In this document: positions 21,457-30,526 of the stretch, piece by piece | How positions within the stretch are numbered: the stretch's first letter is position 1 | How the letters are laid out: the number at the start of each line of letters is the position of its first letter | Assembly: GCF_000220065.1 (NCBI RefSeq) | Contig: NZ_AFQU01000001.1 | Span: 1 to 64,000, forward strand | Length of the DNA: 64,000 bases | Source of the DNA: Streptococcus sp. oral taxon 056 str. F0418 | Lineage (GTDB): Bacteria; Bacillota; Bacilli; Lactobacillales; Streptococcaceae | Reading direction: 5' to 3' | Translations under genes and position numbers: made by a program | The notes under the pieces: model-generated | Told to the model about the DNA's origin: nothing | The model's input: only the letters and a program-made list of their open reading frames with translations | Databases searched by the model: none

Positions 21457-21525
21457 TTTATTTCTCCTTATTGTTAATCTATGTTGAAAACTATACACAC
21501 AGAAAATTTATAATTAATCGCTTTC

Positions 21526-21534
21526 ATTATAGCA
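21526..21534 (-). promoter_or_regulatory. pgm extended -10 promoter
   Basis: Minus strand TGCTATAAT about 70 bp upstream of the ATG; no convincing -35. Confidence 0.55.
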
Positions 21535-21566
21535 TGTTTTAATAAAAAAATCACAAAATAGCGTAA

Positions 21567-22130
21567 TTATTTTCTTATTTTTTCAAGTATTGGTACAACG
21601 CTTACTGTAAGAATTGCAGAAACAACCAATTCAGTAGTGGAATTTGCAGAAAGTACAACTGCTAAAAGTGTCTGAATATTTCCGTTATAAACATTTGAGA
21701 ATAAAAAGAAAATCCCTCCCAAGACAAAAATAGTGTTAGTAGCAGAGCCAATGGAGCCAGCTATGACCAATCCTACCTTGTTTTTCATACTTTTATAAAC
21801 ATAGTAAGGGGTGATACCGATAAGGATGCGAGGCAACATAGCGATGAGCAATGAAGATAGATTTCCATTGGGTACAAACGGACTAAAGAGGTAGCTAGTT
21901 GGTAGCACAATCAAGGTATTTGTGATCACACTAATAATCCCCATAAGGGCGCCCAAGGTTGCACCAACTCTTGGTCCATAGAGAATGCTTGCAATAATGA
22001 CTGGAATATGAATAATTGTAGGTTTAATCGGTAAAGGTAATAGATTGAAAATTACTGTACTGAGAAGGTGAAGCACCAACATAATGGCAAAAAAGATGGC
22101 AACTTGAGCAATTTTAGACTGTTTTTTCAT
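21567..22130 (-). CDS. ECF transporter S component, probably for pantothenate
   Basis: 187-residue integral membrane protein with about six hydrophobic segments and the basic N-terminus typical of ECF substrate-binding (S) subunits, which dock on a shared EcfAA'T module encoded elsewhere. It overlaps coaC by 17 bp in the coaB-coaC operon. Since streptococci commonly need pantothenate for CoA, pantothenate or a precursor is the inferred substrate (PanT-like). The fold is well supported, the substrate less so. Confidence 0.82.
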   Translation of the reverse strand: MKKQSKIAQVAIFFAIMLVLHLLSTVIFNLLPLPIKPTIIHIPVIIASILYGPRVGATLGALMGIISVITNTLIVLPTSYLFSPFVPNGNLSSLLIAMLPRILIGITPYYVYKSMKNKVGLVIAGSIGSATNTIFVLGGIFFLFSNVYNGNIQTLLAVVLSANSTTELVVSAILTVSVVPILEKIRK

Positions 22131-22665
22131 AAATAAGTTCCTTTACTGTATCAATTATTGTATCAATCTCAGCTAGAGCACCTGTCCCCTGATCACCACA
22201 GGCTAGCGCTGCCTCACGTGGTTGGATAATTTTCCAACCAAAACGCTCAAGACGCTCCAAATTATGCTGAGTTAGTGGATTTTCATACATCTTTGTGTTC
22301 ATTGCTGGAGCTAAGACTTTTTTTGCTTGAGGGGGCAATGCCAGAGCAGTAGTTGTGACCATATTATCAGCAAAGCCGTTTGCTAGTTTAGCAATGGTGT
22401 TGGCTGTAGCAGGTGCTAGCAAAAATAGATCAGATTTTTTAGCGATGTCAATGTGATTAATCTTGTTGGGCTCAAGTTCTTGCATTATATTAGTTGCTAC
22501 TGGTCTTTGAGATAAAACCTGCAGAGTCAGGGGTGTAATAAATTCTGTTGCAGCCTCTGTCATGAGAACTGTCACTTCAAATCCTTCTTTTTTGAGTTTG
22601 CTGATAATATCAGCCGCTTTATAGGCAGATATACTTCCGCTAACAGCAAGAGTAATGCTTGTCAT
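22114..22665 (-). CDS. coaC: Phosphopantothenoylcysteine decarboxylase
   Basis: FMN flavoprotein that decarboxylates 4'-phosphopantothenoylcysteine in CoA synthesis. Seen: VSGSISAYKAADI (FMN phosphate loop), LAPATANTIAKLANGFADN, the PAMNTKMY substrate motif and the conserved Cys in ACGDQGTGALAE. 183 residues: a free-standing CoaC, as normal for streptococci, where CoaB and CoaC are not fused. Start and preceding stop overlap by 4 bp (ATGA). Confidence 0.94.
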   Translation of the reverse strand: MTSITLAVSGSISAYKAADIISKLKKEGFEVTVLMTEAATEFITPLTLQVLSQRPVATNIMQELEPNKINHIDIAKKSDLFLLAPATANTIAKLANGFADNMVTTTALALPPQAKKVLAPAMNTKMYENPLTQHNLERLERFGWKIIQPREAALACGDQGTGALAEIDTIIDTVKELIYEKTV

Positions 22666-23354
22666 TGTCTTTCCTCCTTATGCATTTGTTGATAAAGGAG
22701 CTGGGCAATCTCTTTTTTAGAATGTGCTTGAATGGTAGTATTGCTTCCGACAAGATAGGCTTTGTGCTCCTGGTTTGAAATTTCAGTCAAGTCATTAGCG
22801 ACGATGAGTTCTGCTTGATTTTTTATGAGACTAGCTCGTGCGGTCTCGAGTAACTCTTCATCAGCAACATCAACTAGTAGTTTAAAGCCAATCAAGCGAA
22901 TATCGGGATTCCAATTTTTCACTAAAGAGATAATTTTTGGGGTCTTTTTGAGAAATAGGACTTGGACATCATCCTGAGAAGAAATCTTACTTTCAGAGTT
23001 GGTTTTATGTAAAAATTCTGTTAAGTTAGAGCTAGTTGCTACACTATCAAAATCAGTCATATAGATAGGGCTGTAATCCGAGACCGCCATTGCATGGATC
23101 AATACATCATGCGTGTAAACAAGTGGTTCCAAAGTTTTGAGAAGACTTGCAACATTTTCGACTAGTATTACGGTTAAATTTGGATGAGAGTCAGGTCGAG
23201 TTGCCTTGGGAGTCGTTACTAACGTCACATGGTCGCCCTTTGTTAAGAAAGTCTCTGAGATGATTTTTCCTAGCTGACCTGTTGAATGATTGGTAATAGA
23301 GCGGACTTGATCAATTTTTTCGCTAGTCCCTCCAGAGGTAATCAATATGTTCAT
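22662..23354 (-). CDS. coaB: Phosphopantothenate-cysteine ligase
   Basis: CTP-dependent ligation of cysteine to phosphopantothenate. N-terminal ITSGGTSEKIDQVRSITNHSTGQLGK and downstream AMAVSDY and FKLL segments match CoaB. 230 residues. First gene of the coaB-coaC-ECF operon. Confidence 0.93.
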   Translation of the reverse strand: MNILITSGGTSEKIDQVRSITNHSTGQLGKIISETFLTKGDHVTLVTTPKATRPDSHPNLTVILVENVASLLKTLEPLVYTHDVLIHAMAVSDYSPIYMTDFDSVATSSNLTEFLHKTNSESKISSQDDVQVLFLKKTPKIISLVKNWNPDIRLIGFKLLVDVADEELLETARASLIKNQAELIVANDLTEISNQEHKAYLVGSNTTIQAHSKKEIAQLLYQQMHKEERQ

Positions 23355-23539
23355 AGACTTATTTTACAAGAAATCAAAGAAATAGTAAAATAAATGTTAT
23401 GGTAAAGAGATCGTTTTAAAGAATTGATTATGACATAACTATTTTTAAAATCCGAACATTAAAAGAATTATAGTTTTTAAAAGTGCAGATTTTACTCTTT
23501 TTTGTTATAATCGTTTTATAAAATGTAGAGGAGCTTATG

Positions 23540-25210
23540 ATGAAGACAGATATTGAAATTGCTCAGAGTGTTGAATTGCAACCGATTGTTGATGTTGTGG
23601 AGAAACTTGGTATTGGTTATGACGATTTGGAACTGTATGGTAAGTATAAGGCCAAGCTAAGTTTTGATAAAATTCGTGAAGTAGAGAAAAATCCTGTGGG
23701 AAAGTTGATTTTGGTAACAGCAATCAATCCAACTCCAGCTGGAGAAGGGAAATCGACTATTACCATTGGGCTTGCTGATGCGCTCAATAAAATTGGTAAG
23801 AAGACTATGATTGCCATTCGTGAACCTTCTTTGGGTCCTGTTATGGGGATCAAAGGAGGAGCAGCTGGTGGTGGCTATGCGCAAGTCTTGCCCATGGAAG
23901 ATATTAACTTGCATTTTACTGGAGACATGCACGCTATTACGACGGCTAACAATGCCTTGTCTGCACTCATTGATAATCATTTGCATCAGGGAAATACTCT
24001 GGGAATCGATCAGCGTCGTATTATCTGGAAACGTGTTGTGGACCTGAATGACCGAGCTCTTCGTCATGTGACTGTTGGTCTAGGAAGTCCGGTGAATGGT
24101 ATTCCACGCGAAGATGGTTTTGATATCACGGTTGCTTCTGAAATTATGGCGATTCTTTGCTTAGCTACGGATATTGAAGACTTGAAAAAGCGCTTGGCTA
24201 ACATCGTTATTGGCTATCGCTATGACCGTACACCTGTCTATGTCCGTGATCTTGAAGTCGAAGGTGCCTTGGCTTTGGTATTGAAAGATGCGATTAAGCC
24301 AAATCTAGTTCAGACTATTTATGGGACACCAGCCTTTGTTCATGGTGGCCCATTTGCAAATATTGCCCATGGCTGTAACTCTGTTTTGGCGACTAGCACA
24401 GCACTGCACTTGGCCGATTATACGGTGACAGAAGCAGGATTTGGTGCGGACCTTGGTGCTGAGAAATTCTTGGACATCAAGACTCCGAACTTACCAACTT
24501 CTCCAGATGCAGTTGTCATAGTCGCAACCCTTCGTGCTCTTAAGATGAATGGCGGCGTAGCTAAGGATGCACTGACAGAAGAAAATGTAGACGCAGTCCG
24601 TGTAGGTTTTGCTAATCTCAAACGCCACGTTGAAAATATCCGTAAGTTCGGTATTCCAGTGGTAGTGGCCATCAACGAATTTGTATCAGACACGGAAGCT
24701 GAGATTGCTACTCTTAAAGACCTATGTGCAGAAATCGGAGTACCTGTTGAGCTTGCAAGTGTCTGGGCAGATGGCGCCGAAGGTGGTGTTTCTTTAGCTG
24801 AGACTGTAGTCAAAACGATTGATGAAGAACCTGCTCATTACACTCGCCTCTATGACAATGACTTATCTATTGAAGAAAAAATCGAAAAAATTGTCAGAGA
24901 AATCTATCGTGGTTCAAAAGTGAACTTTGAGAAAAAAGCGCAGACTCAGATTCGTGAAATTGTCAAAAACGGCTGGGACAAGCTGCCAATCTGTATGGCC
25001 AAAACACAGTATAGCTTCTCAGACAATCCTGCTGCTCTGGGTGCGCCAGAAAACTTTGAAATTACCATTCGTGAGTTGGTACCAAAACTTGGGGCAGGCT
25101 TTATCGTGGCTTTGACGGGAGATGTCATGACCATGCCAGGCCTACCAAAACGTCCTGCAGCACTTAATATGGATGTGGCGTCAGACGGCACAGCGATTGG
25201 TCTATTTTGA
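23540..25210 (+). CDS. fhs: Formate-tetrahydrofolate ligase
   Basis: ATP-dependent synthesis of 10-formyl-THF for purine and fMet-tRNA synthesis. P-loop TPAGEGKST, and the conserved [22 protein letters not shown] and [14 protein letters not shown] segments. 556 residues. Two adjacent ATGs (23537 and 23540) follow GAGGAG; the second gives better spacing. Monocistronic, with a -10 TATAAT at 23506-23511. Confidence 0.97.
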   Translation: MKTDIEIAQSVELQPIVDVVEKLGIGYDDLELYGKYKAKLSFDKIREVEKNPVGKLILVTAINPTPAGEGKSTITIGLADALNKIGKKTMIAIREPSLGPVMGIKGGAAGGGYAQVLPMEDINLHFTGDMHAITTANNALSALIDNHLHQGNTLGIDQRRIIWKRVVDLNDRALRHVTVGLGSPVNGIPREDGFDITVASEIMAILCLATDIEDLKKRLANIVIGYRYDRTPVYVRDLEVEGALALVLKDAIKPNLVQTIYGTPAFVHGGPFANIAHGCNSVLATSTALHLADYTVTEAGFGADLGAEKFLDIKTPNLPTSPDAVVIVATLRALKMNGGVAKDALTEENVDAVRVGFANLKRHVENIRKFGIPVVVAINEFVSDTEAEIATLKDLCAEIGVPVELASVWADGAEGGVSLAETVVKTIDEEPAHYTRLYDNDLSIEEKIEKIVREIYRGSKVNFEKKAQTQIREIVKNGWDKLPICMAKTQYSFSDNPAALGAPENFEITIRELVPKLGAGFIVALTGDVMTMPGLPKRPAALNMDVASDGTAIGLF

Positions 25211-25215
25211 TCATG

Positions 25216-25244
25216 GTTTAAAAGGCTCTTTATGAGTCTTTTTT
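25216..25244 (+). terminator. fhs terminator
   Basis: AAAAGGCTC-tttat-GAGTCTTTTTT. Confidence 0.7.
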
Positions 25245-25281
25245 GGTATAATAATGAAAATACGGAGAACATGGAGTCATT

Positions 25282-25809
25282 ATGGAGATTAGATTTGCTA
25301 AGCCATCAGATGCTAGATCCTTATTAGATATTTATGCGCCATATGTGGAGAATACAGCTATCACTTTTGAATATGAAGTTCCGACCATTGAGGATTTTGC
25401 AACTAGGATTGCGAAAACATTGGAAAAATATCCTTATCTGGTAGCGGAAGAAGATGGTTTAATTTTAGGTTATGCCTATGCTTCGACTTATTATGCGCGT
25501 GCAGCCTATGATTGGGCGGTGGAATTATCCGTCTATGTCAGTCAAGAGGCTAGAGGTCAGGGAGTCGGTACTAGGCTTTATGATGCGCTAGAAGGCCTGT
25601 TAAAGCAGATGGGTTATATCCATTTTCTTGCCTGTATTTCTCTTCCAAACGAGGCTAGTCTTGCTTTGCATCGAAAAAGAGGCTACCAGCAAGTAGCGCA
25701 TTTCCCTAAAATCGGCTATAAATTCGACCGTTGGCACGATATTGTTTGGCTGCAAAAGTCCTTAGACAAGGAAGCTAAATCAATCAAGTTTTTAAAAGAA
25801 AAGGAGTAG
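25282..25809 (+). CDS. GNAT acetyltransferase (phosphinothricin/MnaT-like)
   Basis: GNAT-fold N-acetyltransferase of 175 residues. Acetyl-CoA pocket in VYVSQEARGQGVGTRLYDALEG; the family-typical FEYEVPTIEDF and GYKFDRWHDIVWLQK place it near Pat/YwnH-type amino-acid or antibiotic acetylases. First of four tightly spaced genes. Substrate unknown. Confidence 0.88.
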   Translation: MEIRFAKPSDARSLLDIYAPYVENTAITFEYEVPTIEDFATRIAKTLEKYPYLVAEEDGLILGYAYASTYYARAAYDWAVELSVYVSQEARGQGVGTRLYDALEGLLKQMGYIHFLACISLPNEASLALHRKRGYQQVAHFPKIGYKFDRWHDIVWLQKSLDKEAKSIKFLKEKE

Positions 25810-25814
25810 AAAGT

Positions 25815-26423
25815 ATGAAAAAGAAATATCTAATTATTTTGTTTTTAACCATTGGTTTAATTACCTTATCTGGTTGTCAGATGATTGAAAACTGGATTAA
25901 AAATGCCAAGGAGGAATGGATTGGTTTAGAGATGACGGTTCGCACCTATGATGAAAATTCTCAGCTTATTGACCAGATGTCGGGCAAGTCCCTATCCATC
26001 TCGCGTAACGAGGAGTTTGATTCAGTTGATTCGGAAGGAAATTCCAAGGAAGATTCATCGGTTCTCAAAATAACCTTGGGTAAGTATGAGATTGACCATG
26101 TGGGCTCCTCCTTGATTGCAGAAGAAAAAGGTTTGAAAGATGTGTTTGCCCAGTATCAAAAGACTGCAGATGTTGAGGAGAATAGCCATTCTGTCCCTGT
26201 TTTAAATCGTATGATTTCAATCTTTAAAAACGACTTTACTGGAAAGAAAAAGGTCATTTTGATTCGCTCTCAAAACGGCACTCCGCTAGCGGCTTATGCT
26301 GGCGACCGTGTCTCTCTTGATAAATCTGATGCCCCTAAAACTTCTGAATTGCTGATTGATGGCAAGCGCCTCGTGATTTACCGCTGCGACTACACTATTT
26401 ATGACCGTGAATTGCTGGAGTAA
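25815..26423 (+). CDS. DUF5052 family lipoprotein
   Basis: Signal peptide MKKKYLIILFLTIGLITLSGC with lipobox LSGC (Cys at residue 21) places it on the outer face of the membrane. The rest (EWIGLEMTVRTYDENSQLIDQMSGKS...) matches streptococcal DUF5052 lipoproteins of unknown function. It lies 5 bp behind the acetyltransferase and 3 bp before the AlkD-like gene. Confidence 0.83.
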   Translation: MKKKYLIILFLTIGLITLSGCQMIENWIKNAKEEWIGLEMTVRTYDENSQLIDQMSGKSLSISRNEEFDSVDSEGNSKEDSSVLKITLGKYEIDHVGSSLIAEEKGLKDVFAQYQKTADVEENSHSVPVLNRMISIFKNDFTGKKKVILIRSQNGTPLAAYAGDRVSLDKSDAPKTSELLIDGKRLVIYRCDYTIYDRELLE

Positions 26424-26426
26424 GTT

Positions 26427-27080
26427 ATGGATGTAGAAGAATTACTTGAAAATCTGAAAGCAGTAGCTAACCCTGATGATGCAGTTGCTATGAGAGCCTA
26501 TATGAAAAATAAATTTGAGTTCCTAGGAGTCAAGACTCCAGCTAGACGGAAGCTCGCAAAGGCTTTTTTCAAACAACAGACTGACTCTGTTATTGACTGG
26601 GATTTTATAAATGAAGCTTGGAATAATCCCTATCGAGAACTTCAGTACATTGCGCTGGACTATCTGGAAACTCGCAAGAAACTATTGACTCCATCTGACT
26701 TGTCACGTTTGAAAAACCTGGCTCAAACAAAATCTTGGTGGGATACCATTGACTTTTTGGACCGCTTGGTTGGATCAATCATTGCTCGATTTCCAGAAAC
26801 CAAAGAGATTATTTTAACTTGGAGTTGCGACGAGGATATCTGGCTGCGGCGCTTGGCTATTGATCATCAGTTGCTTAGAAAAGAAGAAACAGACACAGAG
26901 CTCTTGGAGAAGATTTTAGTGAATAATCTAGGCCAAACAGAATTCTTTATTAACAAGGCCATTGGCTGGGCGCTGAGAGATTATTCTAAAACCAATCCAG
27001 GCTGGGTCAAGGATTTTATAGAACGATATCGGGTGGAAATGGCTGCGCTTAGTATTCGAGAGGGAAGTAAGTATTTATGA
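26427..27080 (+). CDS. DNA alkylation repair protein (AlkD-like glycosylase)
   Basis: 217-residue HEAT-repeat glycosylase that removes bulky or cationic N3/N7-alkylpurines. The AlkD catalytic cluster (Trp-x3-Asp in KSWWDTIDFLD and a distal Trp in NKAIGWALRDYSK) is present. Its stop overlaps the next ATG by 4 bp. Confidence 0.9.
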   Translation: MDVEELLENLKAVANPDDAVAMRAYMKNKFEFLGVKTPARRKLAKAFFKQQTDSVIDWDFINEAWNNPYRELQYIALDYLETRKKLLTPSDLSRLKNLAQTKSWWDTIDFLDRLVGSIIARFPETKEIILTWSCDEDIWLRRLAIDHQLLRKEETDTELLEKILVNNLGQTEFFINKAIGWALRDYSKTNPGWVKDFIERYRVEMAALSIREGSKYL

Positions 27081-27601
27081 AACATGTTTATTTAAAATAT
27101 CTGGAAGATAAGGATTACTCGGTTTGGCTGGAAGGATTTTCCAATAGACTGCCTTCCCAATCACCGTTTGATGATGGACTTTTAGATATGACAATTTGTA
27201 CAGAAAGTTGGTTTGCGGATTTGGTGGCTAAACACCGCGATTTCCGAGAGAAAGACCAACAGTATATTTGGGGAATTTATGACGCAAAAAGCGGAAAACA
27301 TGTAGGTATGGTTAATTTATTTGTGTTAGCTAGAGACGATTTTCAATGGGCGGAAATAGGTTATACGATACATAATCAATTTTGGCGTCAGGGCTACGCC
27401 AGAGCAATGCTAGAAGAACTCAAGCAAGTCAGTCGTGAATTAGGATTTCATCGTTTAGAAGCACATGTTAATCTACAGAATATCCCTTCACAAAAATTAC
27501 TAGAGCAAGCTGATTTCTATCTTGAAGGAGTACGGAAACAATTCCAAAAAGAAGGACAGGAGTGGAAGGATAGACAAGTTTTTGTTTATATTTTAGATTA
27601 A
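27077..27601 (+). CDS. GNAT acetyltransferase (RimJ/RimL-like)
   Basis: 174 residues. GNAT core AEIGYTIHNQFWRQGYARAMLEEL and RLEAHVNLQNIPSQKLLEQADFYLEG, the RimJ/RimL pattern of protein N-terminal or small-amine acetylases. Translationally coupled to the AlkD-like gene. Substrate unknown. Confidence 0.87.
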   Translation: MKHVYLKYLEDKDYSVWLEGFSNRLPSQSPFDDGLLDMTICTESWFADLVAKHRDFREKDQQYIWGIYDAKSGKHVGMVNLFVLARDDFQWAEIGYTIHNQFWRQGYARAMLEELKQVSRELGFHRLEAHVNLQNIPSQKLLEQADFYLEGVRKQFQKEGQEWKDRQVFVYILD

Positions 27602-27606
27602 ATACC

Positions 27607-27636
27607 TTGACAAAGTGGTGAAAGATAAGGTAAACT
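27607..27636 (+). promoter_or_regulatory. Promoter of the structured sRNA
   Basis: Perfect -35 TTGACA (27607-27612), 18 bp, -10 TAAACT (27631-27636). No ORF follows. Confidence 0.65.
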
Positions 27637-27642
27637 AGACTT

Positions 27643-27796
27643 CATGCGATGAGTCGATTGGCTCCTAGGAGCCTTTTGCGCTGAGGAGGTCTACATTTAA
27701 TTGTAACGCAGGAGCGGACCTTGAGCAGTTGTGTGAACCAGCTGTTCTCATCGAAAGATGCCTCGAATCCCCAGTCTTCGGATTGGGGATTTTCTA
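27643..27796 (+). ncRNA. Structured small RNA upstream of asd (asd RNA motif candidate)
   Basis: A transcript of about 150 nt is predicted between a good promoter and an intrinsic terminator. Helices seen are a closing stem CGATGAG (27647-27653) / CTCATCG (27747-27753), the hairpin GGCTCC-ta-GGAGCC (27660-27673), an internal GGTC/GACC pairing, and the terminator stem AATCCCCAGTC-TTCG-GATTGGGGATT (27766-27791) plus TTTCT. The asd RNA motif of lactic acid bacteria lies upstream of asd and is known to be an independent transcript; position and architecture fit, but the match to that family is from memory, not from a covariance search. Confidence 0.65.
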
Positions 27797-28034
27797 TTGC
27801 TCTTGATGAGACGACTTCGAAGAAGGCAGTTGAGTCGTAGAGCAGTGGATGCAGTTTTGTTCGTAAGAACAAAAGCTGTAAACTTTGATCCCTCTCTTAG
27901 AGAGGCAAGACGGCTAGTCGTAGCCGAGCTTAGAGACATTGATATTGAGACAGTTGGCGTCGTGAGTGCTATTGCTCTTGACGAAACGACTTCGAAGAAG
28001 ACAGTTGGGTAGTAGAGCAGTTGATGTGGTTTTG
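27794..28034 (+). repeat. Pair of 66-bp hairpin-forming direct repeats flanking three hairpins
   Basis: 27794-27859 and 27969-28034 differ at 8 of 66 positions by hand alignment. Each can fold with GCTCT...AGAGC; copy 1 also has ACGACT...AGTCGT. The 109 bp between them hold three further near-perfect hairpins: TTTTGTTC-gtaa-GAACAAAA (27855-27874), CCTCTC-tta-GAGAGG (about 27890-27904) and CGGCTA-gtcg-TAGCCG (27911-27926). Not coding; resembles modular intergenic repeats of the BOX kind but I cannot assign it to a named family. Confidence 0.6.
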
Positions 28035-28137
28035 ACCGTGAGGGGAAACTGGTAAATTTTTTTAAAATCTTGTGATTCAAATAATTATAAGAAATTTTTC
28101 AGAAATTTAGCATTATAAGGAAAAGATATTTCTAAAA

Positions 28138-28166
28138 TTTACATTTCATACTAAAAATAGTATAAT
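28138..28166 (+). promoter_or_regulatory. asd promoter
   Basis: TTTACA (28138-28143) - 17 bp - TATAAT (28161-28166), about 40 bp before the asd ATG. Confidence 0.75.
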
Positions 28167-28206
28167 ACTAGCAATATAAAAATTTTGAAATACTGTGAGG
28201 GAAGCT

Positions 28207-29283
28207 ATGGGATATACAGTTGCTGTGGTGGGTGCTACCGGAGCCGTTGGAGCTCAGATGATTAAAATGTTGGAAGAATCAAGTCTTCCTATTGATAAAG
28301 TACGCTTTTTAGCGTCTGCACGTTCAGCTGGAAAGATTTTGCAGTTTAAGGGGCAGGATATTGTAATTGAAGAGACTACTGAAGCTGCTTTTGAGGGCGT
28401 TGACATTGCACTTTTTTCTGCCGGTGGCTCGACTTCTGCAAAATATGCTCCTTATGCAGTTAAGGCAGGGGCAGTAGTTGTAGATAATACTTCTTACTTC
28501 CGTCAAGACAGTAAAACACCACTAGTAGTACCAGAGGTTAATGCCCACGCTTTGGATCGCCACAATGGAATTATTTCTTGTCCAAACTGCTCTACTATTC
28601 AAATGATGCTACCGCTCAAAGCAATTGCCGACAAATGGGGAATCGAGCGCGTGATTGTCTCAACTTATCAGGCTGTTTCTGGTGCGGGTATGGGTGCCAT
28701 TCTTGAAACGCAAGAACAATTGCGTCAGGTTTTAAATGATGGTGTAGCTCCAAAGGATTTGACTGCTACTATCTTGCCTTCTGGCGGAGACAAGAAGCAT
28801 TATCCAATTGCGTTTAATGCATTGCCACAAATCGATGTTTTTACAGATAATGACTACACTTACGAAGAAATGAAAATGACCAAGGAGACTAAGAAAATCT
28901 TAGAAGATGACTCTGTCAAAGTCTCTGCAACTTGCGTCCGAATCCCAGTCTTGTCAGGTCACTCTGAATCCGTCTATATTGAAACCAAAAAACCTGCCTC
29001 TATCGAAGACATAAAAGCAGCAATTGCAGCCTTTCCAGGCACCATTTTAGAAGATGATGTAGCTCATCAGATTTATCCACAAGCAATTAATGCAGTTGGA
29101 AGAAAAGAAACTTTCGTTGGACGAGTACGTAAGGATTTGGATGTTGAAAACGGTGTTCACATGTGGGTTGTATCTGACAACCTCCTTAAAGGAGCTGCTT
29201 GGAACTCAGTACAAATTGCTGAGGCCTTACATGAACGTGGTTTAGTTCGTCCAACTGAAGAACTTGTTTATGAATTAAAGTAG
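28207..29283 (+). CDS. asd: Aspartate-semialdehyde dehydrogenase
   Basis: NADPH-dependent reduction of aspartyl-phosphate, the branch point to Lys/DAP, Thr and Met. Dinucleotide motif VVGATGAVG, catalytic Cys in SCPNCSTIQ, and the substrate-binding segment [17 protein letters not shown] 28207 behind GAGGGA is preferred to GTG 28195. 358 residues. In many streptococci dapA follows asd; here an acetyltransferase does, so dapA must lie elsewhere or be absent. Confidence 0.96.
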   Translation: MGYTVAVVGATGAVGAQMIKMLEESSLPIDKVRFLASARSAGKILQFKGQDIVIEETTEAAFEGVDIALFSAGGSTSAKYAPYAVKAGAVVVDNTSYFRQDSKTPLVVPEVNAHALDRHNGIISCPNCSTIQMMLPLKAIADKWGIERVIVSTYQAVSGAGMGAILETQEQLRQVLNDGVAPKDLTATILPSGGDKKHYPIAFNALPQIDVFTDNDYTYEEMKMTKETKKILEDDSVKVSATCVRIPVLSGHSESVYIETKKPASIEDIKAAIAAFPGTILEDDVAHQIYPQAINAVGRKETFVGRVRKDLDVENGVHMWVVSDNLLKGAAWNSVQIAEALHERGLVRPTEELVYELK

Positions 29284-29365
29284 TTAAAAAGAACATTTCA
29301 ACTACCAGCATTATAAAATAAAAATGATGTAATAGCAGTGCAAAGTTAGGCTTTGGGGGTTGCTG

Positions 29366-29869
29366 ATGTTAAGTATACGCAAAGCAAATGTAAATGATAT
29401 TCAGTCTATTCAAAGTATTTGCAAGGAAAGTTGGAAAACGACATATAAAAATATCTATTCAAGCCAATATATAGAACAAATTTTTAGCATCTTTTATAGC
29501 AAAGAACGTTTGATAAAAGATTTGACAGAATGTTCTCTCGAATGGAACGGTTATTGGCTAGCTGAAGAGCATGGTAGACCACTTGGCTGCATTGGTGGAG
29601 GAATGAGTGAGGATCATAAAGCAAATATTTATGTTCTTTATGTCTTGCCACAATCTCAGCGTAAGGGAATTGGCCATGCTTTAGTACAGACATTAACTAC
29701 TTACCAAAAAGAAAGATTTCAGGCTAAGCAACAAGCAGTGACAGTTACTGAAGGAAATCAGAATGCTATTTCTTTTTACGAAAAAGAAGGATTTGTTTTT
29801 GAATTAGCACGAGAAAATTGGATTGACAGTAGTCAAGCCAAAGATTTACGTTATATTAGAAATATTTAA
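29366..29869 (+). CDS. GNAT acetyltransferase
   Basis: About 167 residues with GNAT motif A (IYVLYVLPQSQRKGIGHALVQTL) and a typical C-terminal NAISFYEKEGFVFE. ATG 29366 begins MLSIRKANVND; an upstream TTG has no RBS advantage. It lies between asd and the ATP-cone gene, ending 15 bp before the latter's start. Substrate unknown. Confidence 0.85.
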   Translation: MLSIRKANVNDIQSIQSICKESWKTTYKNIYSSQYIEQIFSIFYSKERLIKDLTECSLEWNGYWLAEEHGRPLGCIGGGMSEDHKANIYVLYVLPQSQRKGIGHALVQTLTTYQKERFQAKQQAVTVTEGNQNAISFYEKEGFVFELARENWIDSSQAKDLRYIRNI

Positions 29870-29884
29870 TTAAAGGAGTTTTTT

Positions 29885-30223
29885 ATGCAAGTTATTAAAC
29901 GAAGTGGTGAAGTGGTTGAGTTTGACCCCGATAAAATTTACCAAGCTATTTTGAAGGCGGCTCAGACTGTGTATGTTTTAACAGATGATTTGCGTCAGAA
30001 TTTAGCTCAAGTTACAAAGAAGGTTGCTTTGGATTTGCAAGAAGCAAAAGTTGAGCGTGCAACAATCAGTATGATCCAGTCTATGGTAGAAAGTCGCCTT
30101 CTAGGTGCGGGTTATATTACCATTGCAGAGCATTATATCTCTTATCGTTTGCAACGCGATTTAGAGCGTAATGGCTACGGAGATCATATTGCTGTGCATC
30201 TGCATTTTGAACAAGTCAGATAA
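29885..30223 (+). CDS. Solitary ATP-cone protein
   Basis: 112 residues that form little more than one ATP-cone (MQVIKRSGEVVEFDPDKIYQAILKAAQ...), the allosteric nucleotide-sensing module of ribonucleotide reductases and NrdR. There is no zinc ribbon as in NrdR and no reductase domain, so it is neither; length is close to the bare domain plus a short tail. A nucleotide-responsive partner or regulator role is inference. The RBS AAAGGAG is good. The 180-bp dispersed repeat begins 11 bp after its stop and provides a terminator. Confidence 0.8.
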   Translation: MQVIKRSGEVVEFDPDKIYQAILKAAQTVYVLTDDLRQNLAQVTKKVALDLQEAKVERATISMIQSMVESRLLGAGYITIAEHYISYRLQRDLERNGYGDHIAVHLHFEQVR

Positions 30224-30233
30224 AATCAGAAAG

Positions 30234-30414
30234 GAGAGTGGGACAGAAATCGGTAATTCGTTAGAATTCGATTTCGTCGTCCCACCTCCGCACAGTTGAG
30301 TAGGGCTGTAAAAGTTGATGAAATCAGCGTAGTAGAGCCCACTCAACCACTGCTTCTTGCTCGACAATCCAAAGACAATTGAGAGGCTAGGACTTTTGTC
30401 CCAGCCTCTTTTTT
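30234..30414 (+). repeat. Dispersed ~180-bp repeat with terminator-like ends, copy 2
   Basis: Inverted copy of 11041-11225 with high identity. It begins GGAGAGTGGGACAGAAATCG and ends in the hairpin GAGGCTAGGAC-tttt-GTCCCAGCCTC followed by TTTTTT (about 30382-30414), an intrinsic terminator for the ATP-cone gene. Confidence 0.85.
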
Positions 30415-30526
30415 GTTTTATGGTAATGAGATTCTTTTTAGAAATCCCCCGCTTAAATTCTAGAAATATGTTAAAATAGTTAAAGATATAAAATTTTATC
30501 AATGATATTCATTGAAAGGATAAATT

